From the NCBI GenBank assembly GCA_016869735.1, contig VGDL01000008.1:1-64000 (forward strand): DNA of 64,000 bases, read 5' to 3'. The position numbers and the translations under genes were made by a program. Below the pieces are notes generated by a model. That model ran no database searches, had not been told where the DNA came from, and was given only the letters and a program-made list of their open reading frames with translations. Positions within the stretch are counted from its first letter, which is position 1; each line of letters starts with the position of its first letter. Positions 43,762 to 52,129 of the stretch are shown in pieces. Source of the DNA: Alphaproteobacteria bacterium (GTDB lineage Bacteria; Pseudomonadota; Alphaproteobacteria; Acetobacterales; Acetobacteraceae).

Positions 43762-44472
43762 ATGACCCTGCTTGCCTCGGCCCGCCAAAAACCTGCTCTC
43801 AAGAGTGCAGCTGTATTGCTGTCCTTGTCGCTGCTGCTGCCCGCCTGCCAAAACCCCAATGCGAGCGCCAGTGGCCAGCCCTTGACCGCTGAACAACAGG
43901 CCATGCGCCAGCAATCCCAGCGCTGGAACCAAACCGCCGCGACGGGCGCGCTGGCCGGTGCGGCGACCGGCGCTGCGGCTGCCGCCGCCTTTGGGCGCGG
44001 CAATACGGGCCAGAATGCGTTGATCGGCGCGGGTATTGGCGCGCTGGTGGGGCTTGCCGCCGGCATGGCAGTGGCAGAACGCAATCTTGCCTTTGAAAAT
44101 CGTGAAGCCAGCGCTTCCCAGCGCATCCAATCCGCGCAGCAAGTCGCCAATAACCTGAACAATACCGCCGCCGCTTCTGAACAGGTGGCAAAGCAGAATC
44201 AGCAGCGCCTGGCGCAGCTTGATCGGCAATACCGCGCGGGCCAGATCACCGCCGCGCAATATCGTGCTGAAACCGCAACCATGCGCGAGGATGCGGAGCT
44301 TATGCGCAAGACCGCCGGCGAAGCGCGCGATGCGCGCCAGCGTTTGGTGGCAAGTTCCCGCCAAGTGCCACAATTGATGAATGAAGAAGCGAAGATGGAC
44401 CAGGCGCAGCGCCGGCTTGAAGCGGCGGCTGATGATCTTGAATCGGCGCTTCGCCGCGTGCCGACGGGCTGA
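43762..44472 (+). CDS. Putative lipoprotein with glycine-zipper segment and coiled coil
   Basis: A 236-residue protein. Signal peptide and lipobox end LLLPAC with acceptor Cys29. Residues about 57-105 form an Ala/Gly zipper (ATGALAGAATGAAAAAAFG, then IGAGIGALVGLAAGMAVA) of the type that packs into membranes. The remaining two thirds is a long Gln/Ala-rich alpha-helical coiled coil. AAGGGAT lies before the ATG. It follows the membrane-protein cluster and precedes a second coiled-coil lipoprotein by six bases, so the pair is likely co-translated and may bridge the outer membrane to the periplasmic C-domains. That role is inferred. Confidence 0.78.
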   Translation: MTLLASARQKPALKSAAVLLSLSLLLPACQNPNASASGQPLTAEQQAMRQQSQRWNQTAATGALAGAATGAAAAAAFGRGNTGQNALIGAGIGALVGLAAGMAVAERNLAFENREASASQRIQSAQQVANNLNNTAAASEQVAKQNQQRLAQLDRQYRAGQITAAQYRAETATMREDAELMRKTAGEARDARQRLVASSRQVPQLMNEEAKMDQAQRRLEAAADDLESALRRVPTG

Positions 44473-44478
44473 CGCGCC

Positions 44479-44982
44479 ATGAAGCTGAAATCCCTTCGCG
44501 CCATCGCACCGGTTTTGCTGCTGGCTGGCTGCGCCGGCGCTGGCCCCGCTTCCGAACGCGGTTTCTTCACCGGCATTGGCGCTGCCGTCAGCGGTGAGGA
44601 TGTGCGCGGCGCGCAACGGCTGGAAAGCTCCGCCGCGCTGCAGGAACGTGCCGCGCAAATGGCGGCTGAACGCAATAATGCTGCACAGGCCGAAGCCGCG
44701 CGCAGCACCGCGGCGGTGCGCGCTTCAGAACAGCGGCTCGCGCGGTTGCAGCGTGATTTGGCGCAGCAACGCGCAACACTCGAACGGCTGCGCGCTGAAC
44801 GCGCGCAAAACCCGGAAGCGGCGGCAGAGGGCGCGCGGTTGCAATCGGAATTGGATACGCTGGAACGCGACCGCCGCGCCGCTGCCGCGCGGGCTGGTGG
44901 ACCATCAGCGGATCAGGTGCAAAGCATCGAACGCCGCGCGGGCGAATTGGATGCGGCGTTGCAGCGCTTCGGGCGGATTTAG
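44479..44982 (+). CDS. Putative lipoprotein with coiled coil
   Basis: A 167-residue protein. Signal peptide MKLKSLRAIAPVLLLAGC with lipobox LAGC and Cys18. After a short linker (GFFTGIGAAVSGEDVRGAQR) almost all of the rest is a charged Ala/Arg/Glu coiled coil. It is six bases after the previous gene. Its TAG stop lies inside the terminal TAGAGCA of the repeat at 44980. Confidence 0.76.
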   Translation: MKLKSLRAIAPVLLLAGCAGAGPASERGFFTGIGAAVSGEDVRGAQRLESSAALQERAAQMAAERNNAAQAEAARSTAAVRASEQRLARLQRDLAQQRATLERLRAERAQNPEAAAEGARLQSELDTLERDRRAAAARAGGPSADQVQSIERRAGELDAALQRFGRI

Positions 44983-45084
44983 AGCAGATGACGTTCAGAT
45001 GGATAAATCTGAACGTGTGCAGATGCTCGAAAAACAAAGGCGTAGAACGTGGTGGGTGAACCCACGTGAACGCAACATGCTCTA
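44980..45084. repeat. 105-base palindromic element with TAGAGCA/TGCTCTA ends
   Basis: TAGAGCA (44980-44986) and TGCTCTA (45078-45084) are inverted. Inside are a perfect ten-pair hairpin, ACGTTCAGAT-GGATAA-ATCTGAACGT (44991-45016), and a second one, ACGTGG/CCACGT (45047-45067). It matches the style of the short intergenic palindromic repeats of alphaproteobacteria. Both flanking convergent genes take their TAG stop from its ends. Confidence 0.7.
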
Positions 45085-45657
45085 GCGCATTTCCCGCGTT
45101 TCACTATCAACAGGCAGGAGCCTGAGGCCGGCTTGGTGAGTGACAAGGCGATACTGCACTTGCCTGATCCCGCCGCTTGGCGCTGCGTTGGGATCGCCAT
45201 CACGATAGATCGGGAATTGGCGCACTAGCCGATCCGCCGAGACAGAAAAACGGTCCCTGCCCATATAGCCAGCGGAAAGCTTTGGATCATCGGCTATTTC
45301 GGGCATGGTGATCACTGCCATGGCCGATCCACGATGGACCGCATGGCCCACCACTGTCCCGTATGAACCACTACCCGCAGATTGCACGAAAACATAAATC
45401 TCTGGCGCGCCATTGCCATCCAGGTCCGCGACCTCGGCGCCGATGACGGAACCTTCAATCTTTTGTTCAATCACTTGCGGGGAATGCAGCGCGCCTGACG
45501 GGGTGATGCATAGCGTGTTTTCTGATCCTTCATTGGCGCAAACGACATGGAAGTTTACACTCTGAAGAGCGAGTGTCTTGTTGAAAAACCCCTGGGCATG
45601 GGCTTGCGAAAACATCGTGACGGCAAGCGCCAGCGTTAGTTGTGCCATCCGAAGCAT
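45082..45657 (-). CDS. Exported PliI-like lysozyme-inhibitor-type protein
   Basis: A 191-residue protein with a signal peptide (about 22 residues, ending MFSQAHAQ). The mature part has VADLDGNGAPEIYVFVQSAG, SGSYGTVVGHAV and ASP-rich turns, then GYMGRDRFSVSADRLVRQFP and AAPSGGIRQVQYRL. The SxGSxSYG loop and the RQxQYxL end recall PliI, the periplasmic inhibitor of invertebrate-type lysozyme, but from memory only. Two Cys (VVCANEGSENTLC) could form a disulfide. AAAGGA upstream supports ATG at 45657. It is convergent with the lipoprotein gene and lower in GC than its neighbours. Confidence 0.6.
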   Translation of the reverse strand: MLRMAQLTLALAVTMFSQAHAQGFFNKTLALQSVNFHVVCANEGSENTLCITPSGALHSPQVIEQKIEGSVIGAEVADLDGNGAPEIYVFVQSAGSGSYGTVVGHAVHRGSAMAVITMPEIADDPKLSAGYMGRDRFSVSADRLVRQFPIYRDGDPNAAPSGGIRQVQYRLVTHQAGLRLLPVDSETREMR

Positions 45658-45707
45658 GTTCTGTCCTTTATCCGTAGAATCTGAATATGAGAGCCGCCAT
45701 GCGGCCA

Positions 45708-46478
45708 TTATTCTTCCAGCGACTCCGGCAAATACCCCGTGCGCAGCACATGCGGCCAGGCGTGGTTTGCGCCCACTTCCTCTGCCCGTCGCGCGGCACT
45801 TTCCCAGTCATAGACAAGGGAAATCAGCTCCGCCATCGGCTTGGCACCTTCGGCGGCGTGGATGATCGCGTAGCGCGCGTGCGGTGAACGTGCCTCGGCC
45901 CGATGAGGATGGTCGCCGCGTGTGACGCGAAAACCAGGCAGGCCAAGGCTACCAGGATTGACCACCAAAGGCCCATCGCCCGGCATGTGGATGATGCTCG
46001 ATTGATGGCTATGGCCGCACAGCACCACGCGGGCTGCCATGCCCTCTTCGCCGAGCCTGTCGCGAATGGCCGAAAGCGGCGATGGCACCAGAATACCGTG
46101 ACGCGGGTCTTCCAGCAGGTTCCGCACATCGGATGAAGGCGTGCCATGGCAGGCGAGAATGCCGGGCGCGGGCGTGATGCGTTCCGGCAAGGCGTAAAGC
46201 CAGGCGCGCTGATCGGCGGCGGTTTCCTGAAAGGCGAAGCCATCCTGGCCCTTCAAGCCTTCCGCCACACGATCCGTGAGCCAGCGATCATGATTGCCGC
46301 GAATGCTTGGGATATTCTTGTCCATGAGCAGGCGCGTTGTCTCGGCGGGCCAGCACATGCCGGAAGCGCAATCACCCAGGCAGATGATATTGGTGATGCC
46401 GCGCCGGGCGATGTCATCCAGCGCCGCCTCAAGTGCCGCGACATTGCCATGGATATCGGAAATCACCGCAAGGCGCAT
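45708..46478 (-). CDS. Metallophosphoesterase family protein
   Basis: A 256-residue calcineurin-like phosphoesterase, YfcE/MJ0936 type. Metal-binding motifs are in order: LAVISDIHGN, IICLGDCASG, SIRGNHDRW, ILACHGTP and VVLCGHSHQSS. Start is ATG at 46478 with AGGAAC; longer readings are not needed. It probably acts on phosphodiesters. Its stop lies 50 bases from the PliI-like gene start region on the same strand. Confidence 0.88.
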   Translation of the reverse strand: MRLAVISDIHGNVAALEAALDDIARRGITNIICLGDCASGMCWPAETTRLLMDKNIPSIRGNHDRWLTDRVAEGLKGQDGFAFQETAADQRAWLYALPERITPAPGILACHGTPSSDVRNLLEDPRHGILVPSPLSAIRDRLGEEGMAARVVLCGHSHQSSIIHMPGDGPLVVNPGSLGLPGFRVTRGDHPHRAEARSPHARYAIIHAAEGAKPMAELISLVYDWESAARRAEEVGANHAWPHVLRTGYLPESLEE

Positions 46479-46595
46479 GGATTGGGTTCCTGTCTGATCA
46501 GTGCCAACATGCCATGGCATGCCGGGCGCTTGAAGGGTTCGGCCCTGTCCGTTTCGCTTTCGCTCAGCGGACATGGCCTAAGCTTCTGTTTGATC

Positions 46596-46639
46596 GCATT
46601 TTCCGAATCGCCAAGCCTTTCGGCTTGGCTTCAAAATGC
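46596..46639. repeat. REP-like hairpin after the TlpA-like gene
   Basis: Outer arms GCATTTT (46596-46602) and AAAATGC (46633-46639) enclose a perfect CCAAGCC-TTTC-GGCTTGG hairpin (46611-46628). It abuts the stop of the thioredoxin gene. Its arm sequence resembles that beside the first element (GCGCATTT at 45085). Confidence 0.55.
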
Positions 46640-47194
46640 TCAGCCCACCAACCGCCGCACCGCCGCGACCAGTTCCGGCGCATCCCAGGCCGCTTCGCCT
46701 TCCAACCGTGCCACTTCGCGCCCGGCGCGATCAATAATCACCGTGGTCGGCAGGCCCCGCGCGCCCAAGGCCCGCGCTGCCGCGCCGCGCGGGTCGAGCC
46801 AGACGGCAAGTTCTTTCAAGCCAAGCCGCTGATAAAAAGGTTCCACCTGTGCCCGCCCGCCACGATCCGATGACAGCGCCAGCACCGCGATACGCTCTGG
46901 CCGCAACATGGCCTGCAAGCGGTCCAGCGCGGGCATTTCGGCCACGCAAGGCGGGCACCAGGTGGCCCAAAGATTGACCACCAGCCCCTGCCCGGCAAAA
47001 GCGGCCAAGCCGGTTTCCTTGCCATCCGCATCGGTGAAGGTGATTGCCGTTGGTGGCGCCGGGTTGGCCGCTTCGCGCAATTTCTCCAGCCCCTTGGCGG
47101 CCCACCCTTGCCGCGACAGACCGGGCGCGAGTAGGGTCGCGCCAATCAGGGCCGGGGTGCCAAGCATCGCGGCACGGCGTTTCAGAACCAGCAC
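46640..47194 (-). CDS. TlpA-family periplasmic thioredoxin-like protein
   Basis: A 184-residue protein. An N-terminal membrane/signal segment ([20 protein letters not shown]) precedes a TlpA/ResA-type redoxin: [17 protein letters not shown] with the CxxC pair, [16 protein letters not shown] and the cis-Pro motif [15 protein letters not shown]. It likely reduces periplasmic disulfides, for example in cytochrome c or envelope maturation. The start is GTG at 47194 with AAGGGAG eight bases before; the ATG at 47167 would lose the positive n-region. It is divergent from argH, only 18 bases away. Confidence 0.87.
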   Translation of the reverse strand: MLVLKRRAAMLGTPALIGATLLAPGLSRQGWAAKGLEKLREAANPAPPTAITFTDADGKETGLAAFAGQGLVVNLWATWCPPCVAEMPALDRLQAMLRPERIAVLALSSDRGGRAQVEPFYQRLGLKELAVWLDPRGAAARALGARGLPTTVIIDRAGREVARLEGEAAWDAPELVAAVRRLVG

Positions 47195-47212
47195 GAAAGA
47201 TACTCCCTTCGC

Positions 47213-48604
47213 ATGAGCAGCAGCAGCGCGAACCAGCAATGGGGCGGACGTTTCGCCGAAGGCCCCTCAGTCATCATGGCAGCCATCAATGCCTCGATCG
47301 GGTTTGATCGCAAGATGTGGCGCCAGGATATCCAAGGCAGCCTAGCCCATGCCGCCATGCTTTCCCATGTAGGGATCATCAGCGCGGAAGACGAGGCCGC
47401 GATCCGGGACGGCTTGGCAAAAATCGCGGCGCGCATCGAAGCCGGTGATTTTCCCTTTGATGACGCGCTTGAGGATATTCACATGAATATCGAAGCGCGA
47501 TTGACGGAAACGATTGGCGAAGCGGGCAAACGTCTACACACGGGGCGTTCCCGCAATGACCAGGTGGCGCTTGATGTACGCCTTTGGGTGCGTGATGCGA
47601 TTGATGGGCTTTCCGGGCAGATCAAGGATGTGATGCGCGCCTTGGTCGCGCGTGCGGAAGAACATGCGGGCAGTGTCATGCCCGGCTTCACCCATTTGCA
47701 GCCGGCGCAGCCCGTGACCTTCGGCCATCACATGCTGGCCTATGTTGAAATGCTGTCGCGCGATTTGTCTCGGCTGGCGGATTGCCGGGCGCGCTTGAAT
47801 GAAAGCCCGCTTGGGGCGGCGGCATTGGCGGGCACGGGCTTTGCGATTGACCGGCACATGACAGCGAAGGCTTTGGGTTTTGATCGGCCCATGCGCAACA
47901 GTTTGGATGCGGTGGCGTCGCGCGATTTCGCGGCTGAATTCCTGTTCTGCTGCGCCATGTGCAGCGTGCATCTTTCGCGGCTTGCGGAAGAAATTGTGAT
48001 CTGGACCAACCCCTATTTCGGCTTCGTGAAACTATCCGATGCCTTCACGACCGGCAGTTCCATCATGCCGCAAAAGCGCAATCCTGATGCGGCGGAGCTT
48101 GTGCGCGGCAAGACGGGGCGTGTGATGGGCGCGCTGATGGGCATGCTGACGGTGATGAAGGGCCTGGCGCTGACCTATTTCAAGGATATGCAGGAAGACA
48201 AGGAAGGCATTTTTGACGCCGCCGAAAACCTGACTCTGACCTTGGCCGCCACTGCCGGTATGGTGCGCGATATGAAGCCGCAAACGGAACGGCTTGCCGC
48301 CGCCGCCGGGGCAGGGTTTTCCACCGCGACCGATCTGGCGGATTGGCTGGTGCGTAGCCTGAAAATGCCTTTCCGTGATGCGCATCACGTGACCGGTACC
48401 TTGGTTGCCAAGGCCGAGGCGCGCGGCGTTGATCTTTCCGGCCTGACGCTCGCGGAAATGCAGGCGGTGGAACCGCGCATCACTCAGGGCGTGTTTGAAG
48501 TGCTGACGGTTCAAGCCTCTGTCCGGTCACGCACGTCTTATGGCGGCACGGCGCCGGCCAATGTCGCTGCCATGGCCGCCGAATGGAAGGCGAAATTAGC
48601 ATGA
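47213..48604 (+). CDS. argH: Argininosuccinate lyase
   Basis: A 463-residue enzyme that splits argininosuccinate to arginine and fumarate. [10 protein letters not shown] at the N terminus, [18 protein letters not shown] and the signature [12 protein letters not shown] are all present. Length is standard. No clear ribosome site precedes ATG at 47213. Its TGA overlaps the ATG of a small lipoprotein gene. Confidence 0.97.
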   Translation: MSSSSANQQWGGRFAEGPSVIMAAINASIGFDRKMWRQDIQGSLAHAAMLSHVGIISAEDEAAIRDGLAKIAARIEAGDFPFDDALEDIHMNIEARLTETIGEAGKRLHTGRSRNDQVALDVRLWVRDAIDGLSGQIKDVMRALVARAEEHAGSVMPGFTHLQPAQPVTFGHHMLAYVEMLSRDLSRLADCRARLNESPLGAAALAGTGFAIDRHMTAKALGFDRPMRNSLDAVASRDFAAEFLFCCAMCSVHLSRLAEEIVIWTNPYFGFVKLSDAFTTGSSIMPQKRNPDAAELVRGKTGRVMGALMGMLTVMKGLALTYFKDMQEDKEGIFDAAENLTLTLAATAGMVRDMKPQTERLAAAAGAGFSTATDLADWLVRSLKMPFRDAHHVTGTLVAKAEARGVDLSGLTLAEMQAVEPRITQGVFEVLTVQASVRSRTSYGGTAPANVAAMAAEWKAKLA

Positions 48605-48738
48605 GGTTCAGTGCGCGGCCCCTATTGCTGCTGCTGGCGGTGGCGTTTCTGGCCGCTGCCTGTGGCCGCATGGGGCCTATCCGCCCGCCTGGCCCGGCGG
48701 AAGAAGTCACGCATCCCCGGCAATACCCAAATCGCTAA
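48601..48738 (+). CDS. lptM: LptM-like small lipoprotein (YifL family)
   Basis: A 45-residue protein. Signal peptide and lipobox end LAAAC with acceptor Cys21, followed by [14 protein letters not shown]. The CGxxGPL/IxxP pattern after the Cys is that of YifL/LptM, which helps assembly of the LptD/LptE lipopolysaccharide translocon. In alphaproteobacteria it often sits next to argH and lysA. Its ATG overlaps the argH stop (ATGA); its TAA overlaps the stop of the convergent gene. Confidence 0.78.
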   Translation: MRFSARPLLLLLAVAFLAAACGRMGPIRPPGPAEEVTHPRQYPNR

Positions 48739-49460
48739 AGCCCGAATAACCGCCCCGCGCCTTTGATCATGGCGGGGCTGCGCCCTGCCGCGCGAATGGC
48801 GCCCCAAAGCGCGACCGCTACGGAATCCAGAATGGGGATGCCCGTCTCAGCCTCAATCCCCACTGCGCCGGGCAGGCCACGAAAATTGGTGCAATGGATC
48901 ACAATGGCATCGGGCTTCGCAGCGGCCGCTTCGCGCACCAGCTGATCCACCTTGGCCGCGCTGTGTTCGGCGAAGCTGTAATTGCCGGGGTCTTCCAGAT
49001 GGCGTTCCACCATGGTTTCAACGCCAAGGCCCGCGAAGTTCTCAATGATGGCGTTCTGCACCGTGCCCAGATAGGGCGTAACCAGCCCGATGCGTTTTGC
49101 GCCCAGCGCGGCGAGCGCATCGAATAACGCAAGCGTCGCTGTCGTGCAGGGCAGGCCGGTTTCGCGTGTGATGGTGGCGCAAAGCGCGCGGTCACTCTCA
49201 AGCCCCAGCCAGGCGCCAGAGGTGCCATTCCAGCAGAGCGCATGCACTTTTGCATCGGCCAAAAGCTCCGCCGCATCGGCCATGGGGCGGGGGTCGAACT
49301 GGTTGGTGGAATCCGCACCAAGATTGATCGCCAGCACGCGTAAGCGCTGGAAATGCGCGGTGATCCAGCGGGTAGGCGCCAATAGCGCGGCGGTGACGGG
49401 TTCCAACACTGTGTTGGAGCTTGGCGTCATCATGCCAAGCCTGAGTGGCGCTTCCGTCAT
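48735..49460 (-). CDS. Maleate isomerase/arylmalonate-decarboxylase-like enzyme
   Basis: A 241-residue cytosolic enzyme of the Asp/Glu-racemase superfamily. LGMMTPSSNTVLEPVTAAL starts the fold. The second catalytic Cys is Cys190 in IVIHCTNFRG. The position of the first Cys (C-T-S-G in maleate isomerases) is Gly79 in LCWNGTSGAW. Arylmalonate decarboxylase has the same Gly74/Cys188 arrangement. This predicts one-base chemistry such as decarboxylation rather than racemisation; the substrate is unknown. It is the last gene of an ABC-import operon, four bases after the permease gene, so its substrate may be imported. Confidence 0.75.
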   Translation of the reverse strand: MTEAPLRLGMMTPSSNTVLEPVTAALLAPTRWITAHFQRLRVLAINLGADSTNQFDPRPMADAAELLADAKVHALCWNGTSGAWLGLESDRALCATITRETGLPCTTATLALFDALAALGAKRIGLVTPYLGTVQNAIIENFAGLGVETMVERHLEDPGNYSFAEHSAAKVDQLVREAAAAKPDAIVIHCTNFRGLPGAVGIEAETGIPILDSVAVALWGAIRAAGRSPAMIKGAGRLFGL

Positions 49461-49464
49461 GATC

Positions 49465-50298
49465 TCAGCCCCCAGCGGCGAGGCGCGGGTCCTGCTGGCC
49501 GCGTGTGGCCCAGCCGGTGGTGCGTTCTTCGATGGTGACCGCCACCCAATACATCGCAACCCCCATCACACCGGTGATGATCAAGCCGGCGAAAACCAAA
49601 GGCACATCAAAGCGCGATGACGCAACAAGCATCAAATGCCCAATGCCTTCATTCGCGGCGACGGTTTCGCTGATGATGGAACCAACAAAAGCAACCGTGA
49701 TCGCGACCTTCAAGGATGCGAAGAAATACGGCATGGCGCGCGGCAGACCCACCTTGCGGATGATGTCCGTGGGGCTGGCGCCAAGGGCACGCAGCACATC
49801 GCGCAATTCCGGTTCAACCGTCGCGATGCCGGTCGCGACATTCACCACGATTGGAAAGAAGGAAATCAGAAAGGCAGTCAGCACCGCGGGCCAGAAGCCA
49901 GCGCCAAACCAGATCACCAGCACCGGCACCACGGCCACCTTGGGCACTGAATTGAAGGCGATCAGCAACGGGTAAAGCCCGCGATAGACCAGCACGGAAG
50001 ACCCGATCACCACACCCAGAAAAAGGCCAAAGACAATCGCCATGGCGAAGCCAATCACGGTGGTGAGCAAAGTGGCCCAGGAATTGGTGAGCAAGGGCTG
50101 CCACCATTTCACCATGCTGGCCGCAATGGCCGAAGGTGCCGGCAGAATGAAGGGTTGGATATTGAAGGCCCAAACGGCGGCTTCCCAAATCAGGAACATG
50201 CCGGCAATCACCAGCCAGGGCAGCCAGGCTTCCAACCGCCGGCGGCGGCGCGCGGCAGCCGCCAAGGCTTCCGGGCTGCGGAGCGCTTTACGGGGCAT
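49465..50298 (-). CDS. ABC transporter permease (NitT/TauT/SsuC type)
   Basis: A 277-residue inner-membrane protein with six hydrophobic segments. The coupling-helix motif is ELRDVLRALGASPTDIIRKV, then LPRAMPYFFASLKVAI, typical of SsuC/TauC/ThiX permeases. GAGGA eight bases before supports ATG at 50298; a second possible start at 50316 adds six residues. The gene overlaps the ATPase gene by 11 bases. Confidence 0.88.
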   Translation of the reverse strand: MPRKALRSPEALAAAARRRRRLEAWLPWLVIAGMFLIWEAAVWAFNIQPFILPAPSAIAASMVKWWQPLLTNSWATLLTTVIGFAMAIVFGLFLGVVIGSSVLVYRGLYPLLIAFNSVPKVAVVPVLVIWFGAGFWPAVLTAFLISFFPIVVNVATGIATVEPELRDVLRALGASPTDIIRKVGLPRAMPYFFASLKVAITVAFVGSIISETVAANEGIGHLMLVASSRFDVPLVFAGLIITGVMGVAMYWVAVTIEERTTGWATRGQQDPRLAAGG

Positions 50299-51097
50299 CG
50301 GCAATTTCCTCGACATCGCGGGCATCGCTGATGCGGTCGCGCAATTCATGCACCAAATCCTGGAATTCCTTGGTGTAGGTGGTCTCCATGCTGCGTTCAC
50401 GCGGGAATTCCACGCGCCGTTCCGCAATGATGCGCCCCGGGCGGGATGACATGACCAGCACGCGATCCGCGAGATACGCCGCTTCGCGCAAATCATGCGT
50501 GACAAGGATGATGGTAGGCCGGCGCGCCAACCAAAGTTTTTGCAGGACTGCCCAAAGATCTTCGCGCGTGAAGATATCGAGCGCGCCGAAGGGTTCATCT
50601 AACATCAATAGGCGCGGCTGATGGATCAAGGCGCGGCAAAGCGATGCGCGCTGCTGCATGCCACCGGAAAGCTGCCAGGGGAATTTAGCTTCAAACCCAT
50701 CCAGCCCAACAAGCGCGAGCAATTCGCGCGCTTGCCGTTCATACTCGGCCCGCTTGGCGCGAAGCTGGCCGCGATGCGGCTGCACCACTTCCAAGGGCAG
50801 CATCACATTGTCCAGAATATTCCGCCACGGCAGCAAGGTTGGGTTCTGGAAGGCCATGCCGGCGATGGAAAGCGGGCCATCCACTTCCCGGCCATCCACG
50901 AAAACCTGGCCTTCGGTCGGCGGCCAAAGACCAGTCACCAGCCGCATCAACGTGGACTTGCCGCAGCCCGATGGGCCAACCACGGCGACGAATTCACCCT
51001 CTGCCACCGCAAGGCTGGCGCCTTTCAGTGCAAGGGTGCCTTCAACGCCGCCATAGCGCATGGCGACATTGGCAATATCCACAAAAGGCGGCGCCAT
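50288..51097 (-). CDS. ABC transporter ATP-binding protein (SsuB/TauB type)
   Basis: A 269-residue ATPase. Walker A is VGPSGCGKSTLMRLVTGL, the signature LSGGMQQRASLCRALIH, Walker B LLMLDEPFGALD and the H loop ILVTHDLREAAYL. This is the NitT/TauT subfamily that imports sulfonates, nitrate, thiamine precursors or aromatic acids. It starts nine bases from the binding-protein stop and overlaps the permease gene. Confidence 0.93.
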   Translation of the reverse strand: MAPPFVDIANVAMRYGGVEGTLALKGASLAVAEGEFVAVVGPSGCGKSTLMRLVTGLWPPTEGQVFVDGREVDGPLSIAGMAFQNPTLLPWRNILDNVMLPLEVVQPHRGQLRAKRAEYERQARELLALVGLDGFEAKFPWQLSGGMQQRASLCRALIHQPRLLMLDEPFGALDIFTREDLWAVLQKLWLARRPTIILVTHDLREAAYLADRVLVMSSRPGRIIAERRVEFPRERSMETTYTKEFQDLVHELRDRISDARDVEEIADAP

Positions 51098-51106
51098 GGC
51101 GCTGGA

Positions 51107-52129
51107 TCAGACCGCGCGATCAGCGGCGGGGGGCAGGAAATCAGTCGTGTAGAATTGCGCTGCCTGCACACGGGCCGGAAGATTATAAGCCTCTTCCACC
51201 GCGCGAATGCCGGTTTGCAGCCGGCCCATATCCACAGCAGAAAGCCCATTGGCGCGCACATGATCGGACATGATGACGCGCGCGACATTCATTTCATGGC
51301 GTTCGCGTTCCAGCGCCACATCCGTCAGCGGTTCAACGCGCTTCAGATTATCTAGCATGTCCTGACCATTGCGGAGCGTATCGCGGAAGCCGCGCATCAG
51401 CGCCGCCACGGCGCCGCGCACCACGGCTGGATTGCGTTCAATGAAGGCGCGGGTGGTGAGCAGCGCGCCGCCGTATAGGTTCAGCCCATGATCGTAATAC
51501 ATCATCACGCGCTGCGCCGGGTGATCGAGCCCAATGCCCTTCAAAGCAAGCGCAGAAGTCGTGACAAAGCCCGTGACACCATCGGCTTCGCGGCGCACCA
51601 GCATGGGTTCACGCAAGGCGGGAGACACGGAAAGGAAGGTCACCTTGCTCGCGTCAATGCCGGCAGATTTGGCGAAGGCGGGGAAAAGCTGGCGCCCGGC
51701 ATCGAAATCCGGTGCGGCCAGGCGCTTGCCTTCCAAATCCTTCGGCGTGCGAATGGCGCTATCGGCGCGCACAATGGCGCAAAGCGGGCTGCGATCATGC
51801 AGCACGGCAACCGCGACAATGCCGCGATCCGGGTTTTCGGCGGCGAATTTGATGGCGGGGTTGAGATCCGCATAACCCATATCATAGGACCCACCGGCGA
51901 GTGCCACCGGCACGCCGCCCGAACCCTGGCCACGATCAATCTGCACATCAATGCCGGCGTCGCGGAAATAGCCCTTGTCACGCGCGAGTAGCGCGAAGGC
52001 ATTGGGCGCCTGGAAGGCCCAATCCAGGGTGAAGCGCAGCCGTGGCGCCTGGGCGCGGGCCACAAGCGGCGCGGCCAGAATCGCGGTGCCGGCAATCAGC
52101 GCGCCGCGGCGCGAAATTCCATGAGCCAT
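51107..52129 (-). CDS. ABC transporter substrate-binding protein (NMT1/THI5-like)
   Basis: A 340-residue periplasmic protein. The signal is of Tat type: SRRGALIAGTAILAAPLVARA. The mature part begins LRFTLDWAFQAPNAFALLARDKGYF, the NMT1/THI5-like start seen in binding proteins for pyrimidine, taurine or aromatic substrates. It is first in an operon with ATPase, permease and a decarboxylase-like enzyme. The ligand is unknown; the last gene suggests a carboxylic acid. Confidence 0.88.
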   Translation of the reverse strand: MAHGISRRGALIAGTAILAAPLVARAQAPRLRFTLDWAFQAPNAFALLARDKGYFRDAGIDVQIDRGQGSGGVPVALAGGSYDMGYADLNPAIKFAAENPDRGIVAVAVLHDRSPLCAIVRADSAIRTPKDLEGKRLAAPDFDAGRQLFPAFAKSAGIDASKVTFLSVSPALREPMLVRREADGVTGFVTTSALALKGIGLDHPAQRVMMYYDHGLNLYGGALLTTRAFIERNPAVVRGAVAALMRGFRDTLRNGQDMLDNLKRVEPLTDVALERERHEMNVARVIMSDHVRANGLSAVDMGRLQTGIRAVEEAYNLPARVQAAQFYTTDFLPPAADRAV

